Below, in pieces: positions 16,917 through 25,529 of a stretch of 64,000 nucleotides of DNA. The stretch is from contig JAENYK010000002.1 of the NCBI GenBank assembly GCA_016841825.1, positions 1 to 64,000 on the forward strand, in the 5' to 3' direction. The first letter of the stretch is position 1, and every line of letters begins with the position of its first letter. Source of the stretch: Halothermothrix sp. GTDB lineage: Bacteria > Bacillota > Halanaerobiia > DY22613. A program made the translations under genes and the position numbers. The notes under the pieces are model-generated. The model did not search any database, was not told the DNA's origin, and saw only the letters and a program-made list of their open reading frames with translations.

Positions 16917-16944
16917 GTTCCTAGTGATAGGAACAAGTTTTCTT
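16917..16944 (+). terminator. Weak terminator-like hairpin
   Basis: A perfect 7-bp stem (16917-16923 with 16928-16934) with loop GTGA is followed by AAGTTTTCTT. It lies 20 bp after the 213-aa membrane protein gene. Confidence 0.45.
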
Positions 16945-16998
16945 ATTTAGGAACTCTTCGAGATGCTATCAGGTTTAGCATATACCCCCTTCCTACCA

Positions 16999-17053
16999 GA
17001 CTTAAAATCAGGTGAAATCAAAGGTATGGGGGTTCTAATTTCTCTCCCTACCA
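16999..17053 (+). pseudogene. Degenerate tRNA-Leu(TAA)-like 3' half
   Basis: The segment CAGACTTAAAATCAGG has the anticodon loop CTTAAAA (anticodon TAA at 17003-17005). A variable-arm-like stretch, a decayed T-arm (GGGGGTTCTAATTTCTCTC) and a terminal CCTACCA follow at the distance expected for tRNA-Leu. The 5' half (acceptor strand and D-arm) is not recognisable and the T-stem is mispaired. It is therefore a relic, possibly an old attachment-site fragment. Confidence 0.35.
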
Positions 17054-17368
17054 TTGTAAAATAACTGAGTTTATAGCATTTTTGTGTGTGGTCGTTTTTT
17101 GTGTCTACAGGGGGATTTGGGTGGATATTGGTTGGATATGTGCAGCCTTTTGCTGCGTTGTGGAGCATTTTATGAGAGTATTGTATGAGAGAAGTGAATT
17201 TTGTTTTAAATGAGTCCTCAGAGGATAGAAAGTGACGAATGTAGTACTGTATTTTGAGTGGTTCTTTTTGAAGAATGGGGAAACTAAAGTCGCTAGCTAA
17301 TCAATGTTGGTAAGTTGGGGTACAATGCTATTTTATATTATATCTGAAACTATCTAATACACTTCCAA
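17054..17368. other. Intergenic stretch without supported genes
   Basis: No gene with a ribosome binding site is evident on either strand. The minus-strand frame that crosses 16947-17168 is a mirror of the tRNA-like relic, not a protein gene. Confidence 0.5.
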
Positions 17369-17689
17369 TTAGTTTCTGCGTTCTATGCGTTTGATTCTAT
17401 TAGTGTTCTGCTGATAATAGTCAAATAATACTTGAATTTTGGGCTTGATATCACTTTCAATAATGTTGTTGGTCTTTCTTGTTTCTTGTTCTAGTTTTTG
17501 TTGCCCCTTGACTAGACTTAGTTGTCCTCTTTTCAGTTCGTCAACGTCTGTAGTGAGAGTGTCTAGCTTTTTGTTAAAGTTATTCATTTCACTTTTCAGG
17601 CTGCCTATCTCAGTTTTAACGCTACTCATATCAACAGTAAGACATCCAACTTGCTGGGCAATAATTTCCAGTAAATCTCTTTCTGTCAT
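17369..17689 (-). CDS. Small coiled-coil protein (paralogue of 14700-15002)
   Basis: This 106-aa protein opens with TERDLLEIIAQQVGCLTVDMSSVK, continues as a coiled coil with several SLKSE/TDVDELK units, and ends with the shared tail TNNIIESDIKPKIQVLFDYYQQNT. The ATG at 17689 is preferred over the GTG at 17698, since the AGGCAGGTG box lies 6-8 nt before the ATG. It clearly shares ancestry with the protein at 14700-15002, yet the repeat middle has diverged. Function is unknown. Confidence 0.75.
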   Translation of the reverse strand: MTERDLLEIIAQQVGCLTVDMSSVKTEIGSLKSEMNNFNKKLDTLTTDVDELKRGQLSLVKGQQKLEQETRKTNNIIESDIKPKIQVLFDYYQQNTNRIKRIERRN

Positions 17690-18271
17690 GTTTAGCACCT
17701 GCCTTTTTTTGTTTACACGTTTACAGGAGAAGTGTAATGTATTTTTGGAAAAAATTAATCTACCGAGGTCACTGGATATAACCAGAGCAGATATAACTTA
17801 CGTATCAGAAAAAACTTTGTAGAAATCCGGAATTATTATGACTTCAAACCAGGTGAGAATTAATTGAGTTATCATACTTCTGGATAGTTTTAAAATGGGG
17901 TGGAACTGATAAGAGGTTTAACATTAAGTTCTTTATATAGTAATACTAACACATATTTAGGAATATATCAAGAATAAATTTGACAAAAGTAAATTTTTTT
18001 TGGATATAGGCATCATACATAAGAAAAAGTCAGATCCAACCATCTTTAAATCACTATCTATCAGACTCAAATCAAATCCCATGTAGCTAACTCAGTCAGT
18101 GATATGTAAAAATAGTATAAAATATTTACCAATTGGCTGCAGCATGATTTATAAAAAAGGCTTTACAACGGGAAAAAACATGTGTTATGCTAAAAAGTAG
18201 ACATGTTACAATTTGGATATTCAAATGCAGGTCTGGGGAACTAACCTAAATTATTCTAGGAGGTTGATAAA
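17690..18271. other. Long AT-rich intergenic region upstream of deoD
   Basis: No gene is supported in these 580 bases. A possible sigma-A promoter (TTTACA at 18162-18167, 18-bp spacer, TATGCT at 18186-18191) would drive deoD. The rest looks like decayed sequence. Confidence 0.45.
18162..18191 (+). promoter_or_regulatory. Possible sigma-A promoter of deoD
   Basis: TTTACA and TATGCT are separated by 18 bp and lie about 80 bp before the deoD start. The match is moderate only. Confidence 0.35.
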
Positions 18272-18973
18272 ATGAGTATTCATATCGGGGCAAAAGAAGG
18301 CGAGATCGCCAAAACGATTTTATTACCTGGTGATCCTCTAAGAGCGAAGTTTATTGCGGATAATTTTCTGGAAGATTCTGTTTGTTACAATGAAATCCGG
18401 GGAATGTATGGTTTTACGGGTACATATAAAGGAAAGCGGGTATCTGTTCAGGGAACAGGTATGGGATTACCTTCGCTGTCTATCTATGTAAATGAATTGA
18501 TTACCAGCTATGGTGTGGAGAATCTGGTTCGGATTGGCTCCTGTGGGGGTCTAAAAGAAGATGTGGAAGTTCGCGATCTGATTCTGGCTATGAGTGCATC
18601 TACTAACTCTAAGATTAATGAATTAAGATTTAACGGGACTGATTATGCACCATGTGCCAGTTGGAAGTTATTAAAAAAAGCTTACGATATAGCTGAAAGC
18701 AAGGGATTAGACGTTAAAGTAGGTAACATTATGAGTACCGATGTCTTCTACAATGATGACCCTGAGGCCTGGAAACTATGGGCCAAATTTGGCATTTTGG
18801 CGGTAGAGATGGAGTCCGCCGAATTGTATACTCTTGCAGCTAAATTTGGTGTACATGCTTTATCAATCTTGACTGTGAGTGATTCTTTAGTATCTGGTAT
18901 CGAGACGACTGCTAAAGAGCGGGAGAAGACTTTTACTGATATGATGGAAATAGCTCTGGAGTTAGCTGAATGA
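18272..18973 (+). CDS. deoD: Purine nucleoside phosphorylase, DeoD type
   Basis: This 233-aa hexameric-type nucleoside phosphorylase splits purine (deoxy)nucleosides with phosphate to free base and (deoxy)ribose-1-phosphate. The [25 protein letters not shown] opening, the VRIGSCGG stretch (phosphate/base site), the MSTDVFYND motif, the MEMESAELY-like VEMESAELY motif and the late SDS are all diagnostic of DeoD. Length matches the usual 233-240 aa. AGGAGG lies 6 nt before the ATG. It is a single-gene transcript with its own terminator. Confidence 0.95.
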   Translation: MSIHIGAKEGEIAKTILLPGDPLRAKFIADNFLEDSVCYNEIRGMYGFTGTYKGKRVSVQGTGMGLPSLSIYVNELITSYGVENLVRIGSCGGLKEDVEVRDLILAMSASTNSKINELRFNGTDYAPCASWKLLKKAYDIAESKGLDVKVGNIMSTDVFYNDDPEAWKLWAKFGILAVEMESAELYTLAAKFGVHALSILTVSDSLVSGIETTAKEREKTFTDMMEIALELAE

Positions 18974-18993
18974 GTTTAGAAGCAATACGTAAT

Positions 18994-19042
18994 AACCCCC
19001 AGGTGAGCATATCACAGTTCATCTTTGGGGGTGTTTTTTTTT
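18994..19042. terminator. Terminator between deoD and the convergent membrane gene
   Basis: A hairpin pairs the AACCCCCAGGTGA region (18994-19006) with TCATCTTTGGGGGTGTT and runs into nine T. It lies between convergent genes and may serve both directions. Confidence 0.7.
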
Positions 19043-19084
19043 GCCAAAATAAATTAGTGGATGAAGTTAAATTTTATTGTTAAT

Positions 19085-19561
19085 TTATGAGTCTTTGTCT
19101 CTGAGATCGCTTGTCTTTAAAAAAATCCAGGCTGTAAAACTCCACCAGGTCAAAAATATAATAAATGACGGAATCGGATAGAGCCATGGTTCAAAATCAA
19201 ATAATCCTACATTATGGACAACATATCCATAACTGACACTGGTTAAACCCCATGTAACGATGTATATATAGAGAAAAAACTTTCTTGTGGGTAAAAAAAA
19301 TAAAAAAAGCATGATACTTACTGCCCAACTAGGTGGTGATAGAGCAATTTGTCCCAAAACATTAAATATTCCCTGATTTTTAAAACTCATAACGTTAAAA
19401 ATATTTTGCATTAAGCTTACCAGAACAAAATCACCAAGCCCACCTATTATAAGACCATAAATCAAATAAGTTTTGTAGTCTTTTTTGGGGATAAAGATTA
19501 GCGTGAGAATAAATGTGCTCACTAAAAATACAGGATAAAATAAATTTTGAGCTAATGTCAT
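19085..19561 (-). CDS. Hypothetical polytopic membrane protein (CBO0543-like)
   Basis: This 158-aa protein has about five hydrophobic segments (residues 5-25, 33-50, 65-85, 95-115, 125-148) with few charges. The pattern of SPPSW and the C-terminal PSFIIFLTWWSFTAWIFL resembles unannotated membrane proteins of the CBO0543 group found in spore-forming Firmicutes. GAGGAG precedes the ATG on the minus strand. No function is known. Confidence 0.65.
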   Translation of the reverse strand: MTLAQNLFYPVFLVSTFILTLIFIPKKDYKTYLIYGLIIGGLGDFVLVSLMQNIFNVMSFKNQGIFNVLGQIALSPPSWAVSIMLFLFFLPTRKFFLYIYIVTWGLTSVSYGYVVHNVGLFDFEPWLYPIPSFIIFLTWWSFTAWIFLKTSDLRDKDS

Positions 19562-19932
19562 ATCGTTTTCTCCTCGCCTTCAAATCTATTTGCTGATAAT
19601 ATTATGCGTAGAAAAAACTATAGTATTCGTATTTGTCAAGTTTTTGGTCACTTTGAATTATCTTATTAACAATTTGTTAAATTTTTAAAAATTCACTGGA
19701 AAGCGAAAATATTTATTTGAATAGATAAAAGACTGACATTTGATAATTATCAAAAGACAATGATTTAGAGTTATCTGAAAAAAAGAGGGTAGACTAGTTA
19801 TGAAAGAGAGGTGAATGTAATTAAGTAGTTGTATCTGAAACAACAAAGAATTTTGTTGTAATCTTGCTCTGTTAATCAATTTTCTTGAAGATGCGGTTAT
19901 TCAAGCATTTAGTTGAAAGGAGGTATTACTTT
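19562..19932. other. Divergent intergenic region
   Basis: This stretch lies between divergent genes and must hold both promoters. It is very AT-rich and has no convincing promoter pair or operator that I can point to. Confidence 0.4.
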
Positions 19933-20193
19933 TTGTACACATTTTTTAAATTTATAAATATGTATAAACCAAAAATGGAAAAGATGGATTTTGAAACATT
20001 ACAAAGGATTAAAGAAGGTACTTTATTGGTGAAACTAATCGGTGAAGCTGAGTTAGCTGCAAAAAAGTGCAAATACTTTGCAGAGCATGCATCTAACGAA
20101 AAAGTAAAAAAGTTTTTTTCACATGAGTCAACTCTTATCGAAAGGACTAAAAATATTCTTCAAGATTATTATAACAGTATGTTAAAGGGGTGA
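19933..20193 (+). CDS. Small helical protein, first of a pair
   Basis: This 86-aa helical protein has the core LQRIKEGTLLVKLIGEAELAAKKC and EHASNEKVKKFFSHEST, suggestive of a four-helix or ferritin/CotF-like fold. The frame is open from an ATG at 19885, but GGAGG at 19919-19923 is 9 nt from the TTG at 19933, which is therefore preferred. The partner gene starts 6 nt after its stop. The identity is uncertain; a spore-coat CotF-like role is a weak possibility. Confidence 0.55.
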   Translation: MYTFFKFINMYKPKMEKMDFETLQRIKEGTLLVKLIGEAELAAKKCKYFAEHASNEKVKKFFSHESTLIERTKNILQDYYNSMLKG

Positions 20194-20199
20194 AAATAT

Positions 20200-20394
20200 T
20201 TGAATCTTTCAGATATGGAAATGCTTCAGGATTATGAGAAAGACACACGTTTATCCGCAACTAGTTACCAGGGATTTTTAATGGAGGTATTGGATGATGC
20301 TCTGGGAGATATATTGGCCAAAGGGGCTGAAGAATCAATAAAGTCACATAAGCGAGTAACAAGATTGCTCATTGAACTTGGAGAAAAACCGTAA
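20200..20394 (+). CDS. Small helical protein, second of the pair (CotF-like)
   Basis: This 64-aa protein starts at a TTG behind a GGGGTGA box. It has the pattern DMLQ-like MEMLQDYEKDTRLSATSYQG followed by a second amphipathic helix ending HKRVTRLLIELG. This matches the general helix pattern of CotF-family spore-coat or rubrerythrin-like small proteins, without metal ligands that I can confirm. It shares an operon with the 86-aa gene. Confidence 0.5.
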   Translation: MNLSDMEMLQDYEKDTRLSATSYQGFLMEVLDDALGDILAKGAEESIKSHKRVTRLLIELGEKP

Positions 20395-20425
20395 TTAGTT
20401 AAGTCGAAATGATTTATATAACACT

Positions 20426-20475
20426 GCTCCGAACATAGGTAAACCGTAAAACAACCTTGTTCGGAGCTTATATTT
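20426..20475 (+). terminator. Terminator after the small helical pair
   Basis: A perfect 10-bp stem GCTCCGAACA (20426-20435) with TGTTCGGAGC (20458-20467) and a 22-nt loop is followed by a T-rich tract (TTATATTTT). Confidence 0.65.
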
Positions 20476-20765
20476 TCTGCTGAAGATATAATGATTATTA
20501 TGTATTTTGAAAAGAAATCTTTTCTATTTACATAATAAAGATGGAGAGAGTAAAAATAATTGAAGTAAAATTGTGTTTGTATTGTCTAAAAAAAGCATAT
20601 AATATGAATGAAAATTCTCAAAATAGAGATTTTCGTTGATTTAGGAGGATTTTTATACAAATTTGTTGAATAAAAAAGGAAGTTTAATTTTTATTATTAG
20701 TTAAATCTTGAATTTAATATTTTAGTTTATTCAGAAATATTATCTGAAAAAATTGATAGAATGGG
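20476..20765. other. Leader region of the DUF1576 gene
   Basis: It contains a TATAAT at about 20595 and a stem-loop (GAAAAT..CTC with GAGATTTTC, about 20606-20634). An AGGAGG at 20643-20648 is not followed by a good start; a 12-codon frame from a nearby TTG is possible but unconvincing. Confidence 0.35.
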
Positions 20766-22049
20766 GTGAATAAAATTTATCAGGGTAAACAAAAAATAGA
20801 GTATGAATTTAAACCAGTATCATCATCTAAGAAATACGTAATTCTGGTGAGTTATTGTCTGGCAATGATTGTTTTTGGGTTAATTACTACCCCTTTTCGA
20901 GAGATATTCGCCGGAATGAGTCAAATTGTTTCTGGTACTGATTTATTGGTTACTGATTATCTGGTTGTAGGTGGTTTAGGAGCAGCTTTTGTAAATGCAG
21001 GTTTAGTTGGCTTAATTAGCATTTATCTTCTTTTTCGAAATAAGATTGCTCCTTCAGGGATAACCTTTGCTGCTATCTGGTTAATCACTGGTTTCAGTTT
21101 GTTTGGGAAGAATATTTTTAATATTTGGTTTATTTTTTCAGGTGTAGCCATTTTTGCAAAATATCAAAAAGAGTCATTTACTAAATATATTTATATTGCT
21201 TTGTTTGGTGCGGCTTTATCACCAATTGTTACTCAAGTAATGTTCAAATTGGACAAGCCATTATTTATTCGGATACCTGTGGGAATATTGGTCGGATTAT
21301 CTGTTGGCTTTATTTTGCCACCACTTTCCTCATATTTAGTAAGGGTTCATCAAGGTTTTAGTCTTTATAACATTGGATTTACTGCAGGGATTATTGGAAC
21401 AGTTTATGTAGCTATATTTAGATCTTTTGGATTTGTTATACCCAATACTTTTATCTGGTCAACGGAATATCATCAGGTGCTTGGGTGGTATTTGATAACA
21501 CTTTTCGTATCAATGGTTGTATTGGGTTTTATGCTTAATCCTAAAGCTTTTAAGGGGCTAAAAAATATATATAAAATGCCAGGTCGTCTGGTGTCAGATT
21601 TTATTATTCTGGAAGGTATGGGTTCGACATTGGTTAATATGGGTATTAACGGAATTTTTGCTACTCTCTATATTCTGGTGATCAAAGGGACATTAAACGG
21701 TCCAACTGTGGGAGGAATTTTTGCAATTGTAGGTTTTAGTGCTTTTGGTAAGCATTTTCGCAATATTCTCCCTGTAATTGCCGGGGTTGTTTTGGGGTCA
21801 CTTGCTCAGATCTGGAGTATTAATGATCCATCTATCCAGCTTGCAGCTTTGTTTTCAACAACTTTAGCACCAATAGCCGGAGAATTTGGTTGGGGTTTTG
21901 GAATTTTAGCAGGATTTCTCCACTCCTCTGTCGTATTAAATGTAGGGTACCTACATGCGGGGCTAAATTTATATAATAATGGCTTTGCCGGAGGGATTGT
22001 TGCTGCAACATTGATCCCAATTATTGAAGCATTAGGAAAGGAAGATTGA
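20766..22049 (+). CDS. DUF1576-type polytopic membrane protein
   Basis: This 427-aa protein has about 11-12 hydrophobic segments, with repeated motifs GAAFVNAGLVGL and GSTLVNMGINGI in the two halves, suggesting an internal duplication. The C-terminal HAGLNLYNNGFAGG is characteristic of the DUF1576 family in Firmicutes. The substrate is unknown. The likely start is the GTG at 20766; the GGGGTG around it could instead serve an ATT at 20775. The next gene begins 1 nt after the stop. Confidence 0.75.
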   Translation: MNKIYQGKQKIEYEFKPVSSSKKYVILVSYCLAMIVFGLITTPFREIFAGMSQIVSGTDLLVTDYLVVGGLGAAFVNAGLVGLISIYLLFRNKIAPSGITFAAIWLITGFSLFGKNIFNIWFIFSGVAIFAKYQKESFTKYIYIALFGAALSPIVTQVMFKLDKPLFIRIPVGILVGLSVGFILPPLSSYLVRVHQGFSLYNIGFTAGIIGTVYVAIFRSFGFVIPNTFIWSTEYHQVLGWYLITLFVSMVVLGFMLNPKAFKGLKNIYKMPGRLVSDFIILEGMGSTLVNMGINGIFATLYILVIKGTLNGPTVGGIFAIVGFSAFGKHFRNILPVIAGVVLGSLAQIWSINDPSIQLAALFSTTLAPIAGEFGWGFGILAGFLHSSVVLNVGYLHAGLNLYNNGFAGGIVAATLIPIIEALGKED

Positions 22050-22050
22050 G

Positions 22051-22395
22051 ATGAAACATTGCAAAAAGAGAGTTTCAAAAATCGTTGATGAACTATTAAC
22101 TTGTTTTATGAATTTGCATGCGACCAACATTAAAATTGAGTTGGAAGAATTAGAAGCATGTTACATGATCAGCATTAAGGGCAATTGTAAAGATCTGACA
22201 GAAGAGATGGCAGAACGATTTATCCGTTTATTGAATACTCCCATGCATCAAGAGTTAGAAGAATATTATTGGGAATTAACTGGAGAAGGGGATGTGGATA
22301 ATGAGTTAGCCCTTGTCGGTATGATGACCAGTAGAGCAGCAGTTAATTTTCTTCCAAATGAATATTTGGAAATTCAATTATATCGCGATAAATAG
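22051..22395 (+). CDS. Hypothetical 114-aa protein coupled to the DUF1576 gene
   Basis: This soluble, acidic 114-aa protein begins 1 nt after the membrane-protein stop, with GGAAGATTGAG as its binding site inside the upstream gene. Two cysteines near the N-terminus (KHCKK, LTCF) and the stretch IELEELEACYMISIKGNC suggest a small alpha/beta fold with a weak resemblance to histidine-kinase-like ATPase openings, which I cannot confirm. Strict coupling suggests that it regulates or completes the membrane protein. Confidence 0.65.
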   Translation: MKHCKKRVSKIVDELLTCFMNLHATNIKIELEELEACYMISIKGNCKDLTEEMAERFIRLLNTPMHQELEEYYWELTGEGDVDNELALVGMMTSRAAVNFLPNEYLEIQLYRDK

Positions 22396-22399
22396 ACAA

Positions 22400-22428
22400 A
22401 AAGAACCTCTGGTGGGAGGTTCTTTTTT
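22400..22428 (+). terminator. Rho-independent terminator
   Basis: A 9-bp stem AAGAACCTC (22401-22409) with GAGGTTCTT (22416-22424) and a T tract follows the DUF1576 operon. Confidence 0.85.
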
Positions 22429-22555
22429 GTCTAGTTTGAAAGATGTAGGAATAAAAAAGTTAATTAATAATCATATTTGATATTAAAATGTATAAAGATA
22501 TATAGACAATATTGATTTTACTAAAGGGTAGATGTGCACCTATTTGGAGGAAAGT

Positions 22556-23674
22556 ATGATCATTATCATGAGTTTTAGAAAAAATATTGTGATTTTGATG
22601 CTAATACTGAGTTTATTTTTGATCTCTGCTTTTGGAGTTTTAATCTGGCATTTGGAGGAAGCAAGTTATACATTAGAGGTGGATGATACAATAAATGAGA
22701 TGATTCAACAGATTTTTACTCAGCGAAACGAAGCTTTATTAGAGCGAAAGACAGATGTTTTGGACGGATTATATAACAAAAACGTGACATATGGTCGTTG
22801 GGCTTATGAGCATGCATTAAAAAAGATGAAATACCTGCATAGTTGGTCAGAAAAACAGGGGGTAAGGTTTGTTACAATAAATTCTCATATAAAAGTGAGA
22901 CAACTGAATAAAAAAGGAGACAGACTAACATTAATTCTGTTAGTGTCTACCGAATATCAATATCTGTATGAGAATTTGATCGATATTAAGGATTCTTTTA
23001 GGATTGGTACATATCATTCTCTGGATCTGATACCGGAAGGTGAGGGATGGTTAATTACGCGGGAATGGTATACAGACCCTTTTGCCGATTCTTTGAATCA
23101 GGATGAGATAAAGGATCGGGAGATTAAAGATTTAATTCTTTCTGAAGAATATAAGCAGTCATTTGAGTTACTTGAAAGAAGGATTGATGCAGTAAAATAT
23201 GCAGATAAGTTCTGTGGGGCTGCCAGTTTACCGGAATATGGTTTTACCTATAATTCAAAATATAGAAATTATAATAACCTGGGTGGTGATTGTGCTAATT
23301 TTGCTTCCCAGATCCTGTATGAAGGTGGAAAGTTTAGAAAGAACGGAACCTGGAATTATGAGCGAGGAGCAGGAAGCAAAGCATGGGTCAATGCCGCTGC
23401 TTTTAATAGTTATATGCTTTATAGTAATCGGGCATCTTTGATCAGTCGGGGAACTTATGAACAGGTGCTGAAGAGTTCTTATAAATTGCTTCCCGGGGAT
23501 TATGTTGCCTATGAGAGGAAGGGAAAGGTTGTTCATATATCTGTGGTGACCGACGTTGATTCTAAAGGATATGCTTTAGTAAATTCACATAATTCAGATC
23601 GTTATCGAGTGCCCTGGGATCTGGGATGGAGCGATAGAGGAATACGGTTCTGGCTGGTCAGAGTACATTATTAA
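22556..23674 (+). CDS. Membrane-anchored amidase-domain (Amidase_6-like) protein
   Basis: This 372-aa protein has an N-terminal membrane anchor (about residues 8-30), a nuclear-transport-factor-like middle region, and a C-terminal NlpC/P60-like amidase domain of the Amidase_6 type. Key residues are the catalytic Cys in GGDCANFASQILYEGG, the His in VVHISVV and the Asn/His in VNSHNSDRY. It would act outside the membrane on peptidoglycan or another amide. The ATG at 22556 follows TTGGAGG by 5 nt and is preferred over the ATG at 22532. It is monocistronic. Confidence 0.85.
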   Translation: MIIIMSFRKNIVILMLILSLFLISAFGVLIWHLEEASYTLEVDDTINEMIQQIFTQRNEALLERKTDVLDGLYNKNVTYGRWAYEHALKKMKYLHSWSEKQGVRFVTINSHIKVRQLNKKGDRLTLILLVSTEYQYLYENLIDIKDSFRIGTYHSLDLIPEGEGWLITREWYTDPFADSLNQDEIKDREIKDLILSEEYKQSFELLERRIDAVKYADKFCGAASLPEYGFTYNSKYRNYNNLGGDCANFASQILYEGGKFRKNGTWNYERGAGSKAWVNAAAFNSYMLYSNRASLISRGTYEQVLKSSYKLLPGDYVAYERKGKVVHISVVTDVDSKGYALVNSHNSDRYRVPWDLGWSDRGIRFWLVRVHY

Positions 23675-23704
23675 TTGCGACAGTTTTGGCTTACTATTAT
23701 AGTG

Positions 23705-23753
23705 AAAACACCCTTTAGAATAGATCACTTATATCTATCTAAAGGGTGTTTAT
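23705..23753. terminator. Bidirectional terminator
   Basis: A long stem AAACACCCTTTAGA..ATAGAT with ATCTAT..CTAAAGGGTGTTT (about 23705-23751) sits between convergent genes and can serve both the amidase gene and the minus-strand lyase gene. Confidence 0.75.
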
Positions 23754-23817
23754 TAATAGTTTATTTATGGTGAAATATTTTTGACTTTATCAGTGTAATT
23801 TATCAGTAGTAGAATTA

Positions 23818-25266
23818 TTACATACTGTCTCCAAAATCCTTTTTAAATCTGTCAACCAATTGGGTTTGCCAGTCAGAAACGGTGTCCAGTTTTCCAAAGA
23901 AGAAGCGTAAATTTTTGGGTTCATCTACAAATGTTAAACCACCAACTAATCTCCTATTCTCATGTAACCATCCAATGCGGTCGATAGCATATTTGACTTG
24001 AGATAGGGTAAAGACACGTCTTGGTAGTGCTAAACGCAGAAGTTCCATATTGGCTAATGGTTCAACACCATGTTCATCCCTTTGTTCTGAAAGGGTTCCT
24101 CTTTCCATACCTCTAACGCCACTGACTATAAATAAAGCCGAAGCCAGTGCCCCTGCAGGATATTGATTTTGGGGGATGTGATCCAGAAACTTCATAGCAT
24201 CAATATGACATCCGAGACCACCAGCAGGAGTAACTACAGGAACGCCTTTTTTCTGTAGTTCTTCTACCATAAATTCAATAAATTGAGGGCTTTGATTAAT
24301 CATATCTTCATCCATAGTTTCATCGAGACCGACGGTAATCGCCTCAATTTCGCGAACAGACATTCCGCCATAAGTTAGAAAGCCTTCGTAGAGAGGAATA
24401 AATTCACGGATTTTAAGGAACAGTTCTTGATCATTAATGATAATTCCGCCACCACGGGCACATCCCAGTTTACGGGCAGAAAAGTAGATAATATCTGATA
24501 GATCAGATATTGCCCGGGTAAGCTCCCGGATACTCATATCTTTACACTTTTCTTCTCTGGTTTTCATGAAGTACAGGTTATCTGCCAATAGACTGGCGTC
24601 CAGTACAATCAGTATGCCAAATTCGTCGCAAACCTGGCGAACTTCTTCCATATTCTCCAGAGAAAAGGGTTGACCACCAATCAGGTTAGTTCCTGCTTCT
24701 AAGCGGACAAAAGGAATTTTTGCTGCACCATGTTTGTTGATTATGCCCTTCAGTTTATCAATATCCATATTACCTTTAAAAGGACAATCGCTGGTGATAT
24801 TCAAAGCTTCATCAATAGGAATCTCTTCTATTGAACCACCATTCAAAACAATGTGGGCTTTGGTGGTGGTAAAATGGTAATTCATGGGAAGTACATCTCC
24901 GGGTTTGATTAAAATCTGGGAGAGAATATTCTCACAGGCCCTTCCCTGATGGGTAGGTAAGAAATAATCCATGCCAAAGATTTCTGAAATTTTATTCTCC
25001 AGTCTGGTAAAAGTTTCTGAGCCTGCATAGCTATCATCGGCTATCATCATTGCCGCCAGCTGCCTATCACTCATGGCATTTACACCACTGTCGGTTAGCA
25101 TATCAATAAAAATATCAGCATTCTTCAGTAAAAAAGTGTTATTTCCCGCTTCGGTAATAGCTTGCAAACGACGCTCGATGGGTACAAGATTCAGTTTCTG
25201 GACAATTCGAACCTTATGCATCTCCAGAGGAACATTTTCACCATAATAAAATTTTACATTAGTCAT
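23818..25266 (-). CDS. Tryptophanase/tyrosine phenol-lyase family enzyme
   Basis: This 482-aa PLP-dependent beta-eliminating lyase has family signatures throughout: FLLKNADIFIDMLTDSG, PTHQGRACENIL, the PLP lysine in FSARKLG, and VSGVRGMERG with the C-terminal LALPRRVFT. At the position where tyrosine phenol-lyases read FTTT and tryptophanases FDTT (as I recall the alignment), it reads FTTT. It would release ammonia and pyruvate plus phenol or indole, reversibly. GGAGTG precedes the ATG. The mRNA leader holds a tyrosine-type T-box. The extended N- and C-termini are longer than the usual 456-471 aa. Confidence 0.88.
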   Translation of the reverse strand: MTNVKFYYGENVPLEMHKVRIVQKLNLVPIERRLQAITEAGNNTFLLKNADIFIDMLTDSGVNAMSDRQLAAMMIADDSYAGSETFTRLENKISEIFGMDYFLPTHQGRACENILSQILIKPGDVLPMNYHFTTTKAHIVLNGGSIEEIPIDEALNITSDCPFKGNMDIDKLKGIINKHGAAKIPFVRLEAGTNLIGGQPFSLENMEEVRQVCDEFGILIVLDASLLADNLYFMKTREEKCKDMSIRELTRAISDLSDIIYFSARKLGCARGGGIIINDQELFLKIREFIPLYEGFLTYGGMSVREIEAITVGLDETMDEDMINQSPQFIEFMVEELQKKGVPVVTPAGGLGCHIDAMKFLDHIPQNQYPAGALASALFIVSGVRGMERGTLSEQRDEHGVEPLANMELLRLALPRRVFTLSQVKYAIDRIGWLHENRRLVGGLTFVDEPKNLRFFFGKLDTVSDWQTQLVDRFKKDFGDSM

Positions 25267-25407
25267 TAACTATCACTCCATTCTTCCATTCTACTTGTTT
25301 TTGTTTTCCTGTCTTTCCTACGCTACCATTCTACAGTTCTACTGTCTTACTTCATCAGAATTTAAGCTAACTTAAATAACACCTCCTAATGTTTAACACT
25401 AAGTAAT

Positions 25408-25521
25408 ACATCTGAGTTCTATGACTTCCACTTCTATAAGTGGGAGCTGCCTTGTTCTACTTCAGTGAGGTTGAATTCCCATCTGAAGCCCCAAGGTTCA
25501 GCTTTAGCTGAACGAGTTCAC
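25408..25521 (-). repeat. Dispersed hairpin repeat, copy 1
   Basis: This is the first of three related elements of about 110 nt. Read on the minus strand it has three hairpins in order: a GTTCAGC/GCTGAAC stem, a stem formed by CTTCAGATGGG and its complement, and a CTCCCACTT/AAGTGGGAG stem, ending ..CATAGAACTCAGATGT. Such terminal hairpins are typical of IS200/IS605 right ends and their small non-autonomous derivatives. It lies inside the leader between the T-box terminator and the lyase start codon. Confidence 0.75.
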
Positions 25522-25529
25522 TGAAAAGG

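Noticed and set aside
16947-17168. 73-aa minus-strand frame
   Set aside because: The REIRTP...DFKSG part is the reverse reading of a tRNA-Leu-like relic, a well-known kind of false protein.
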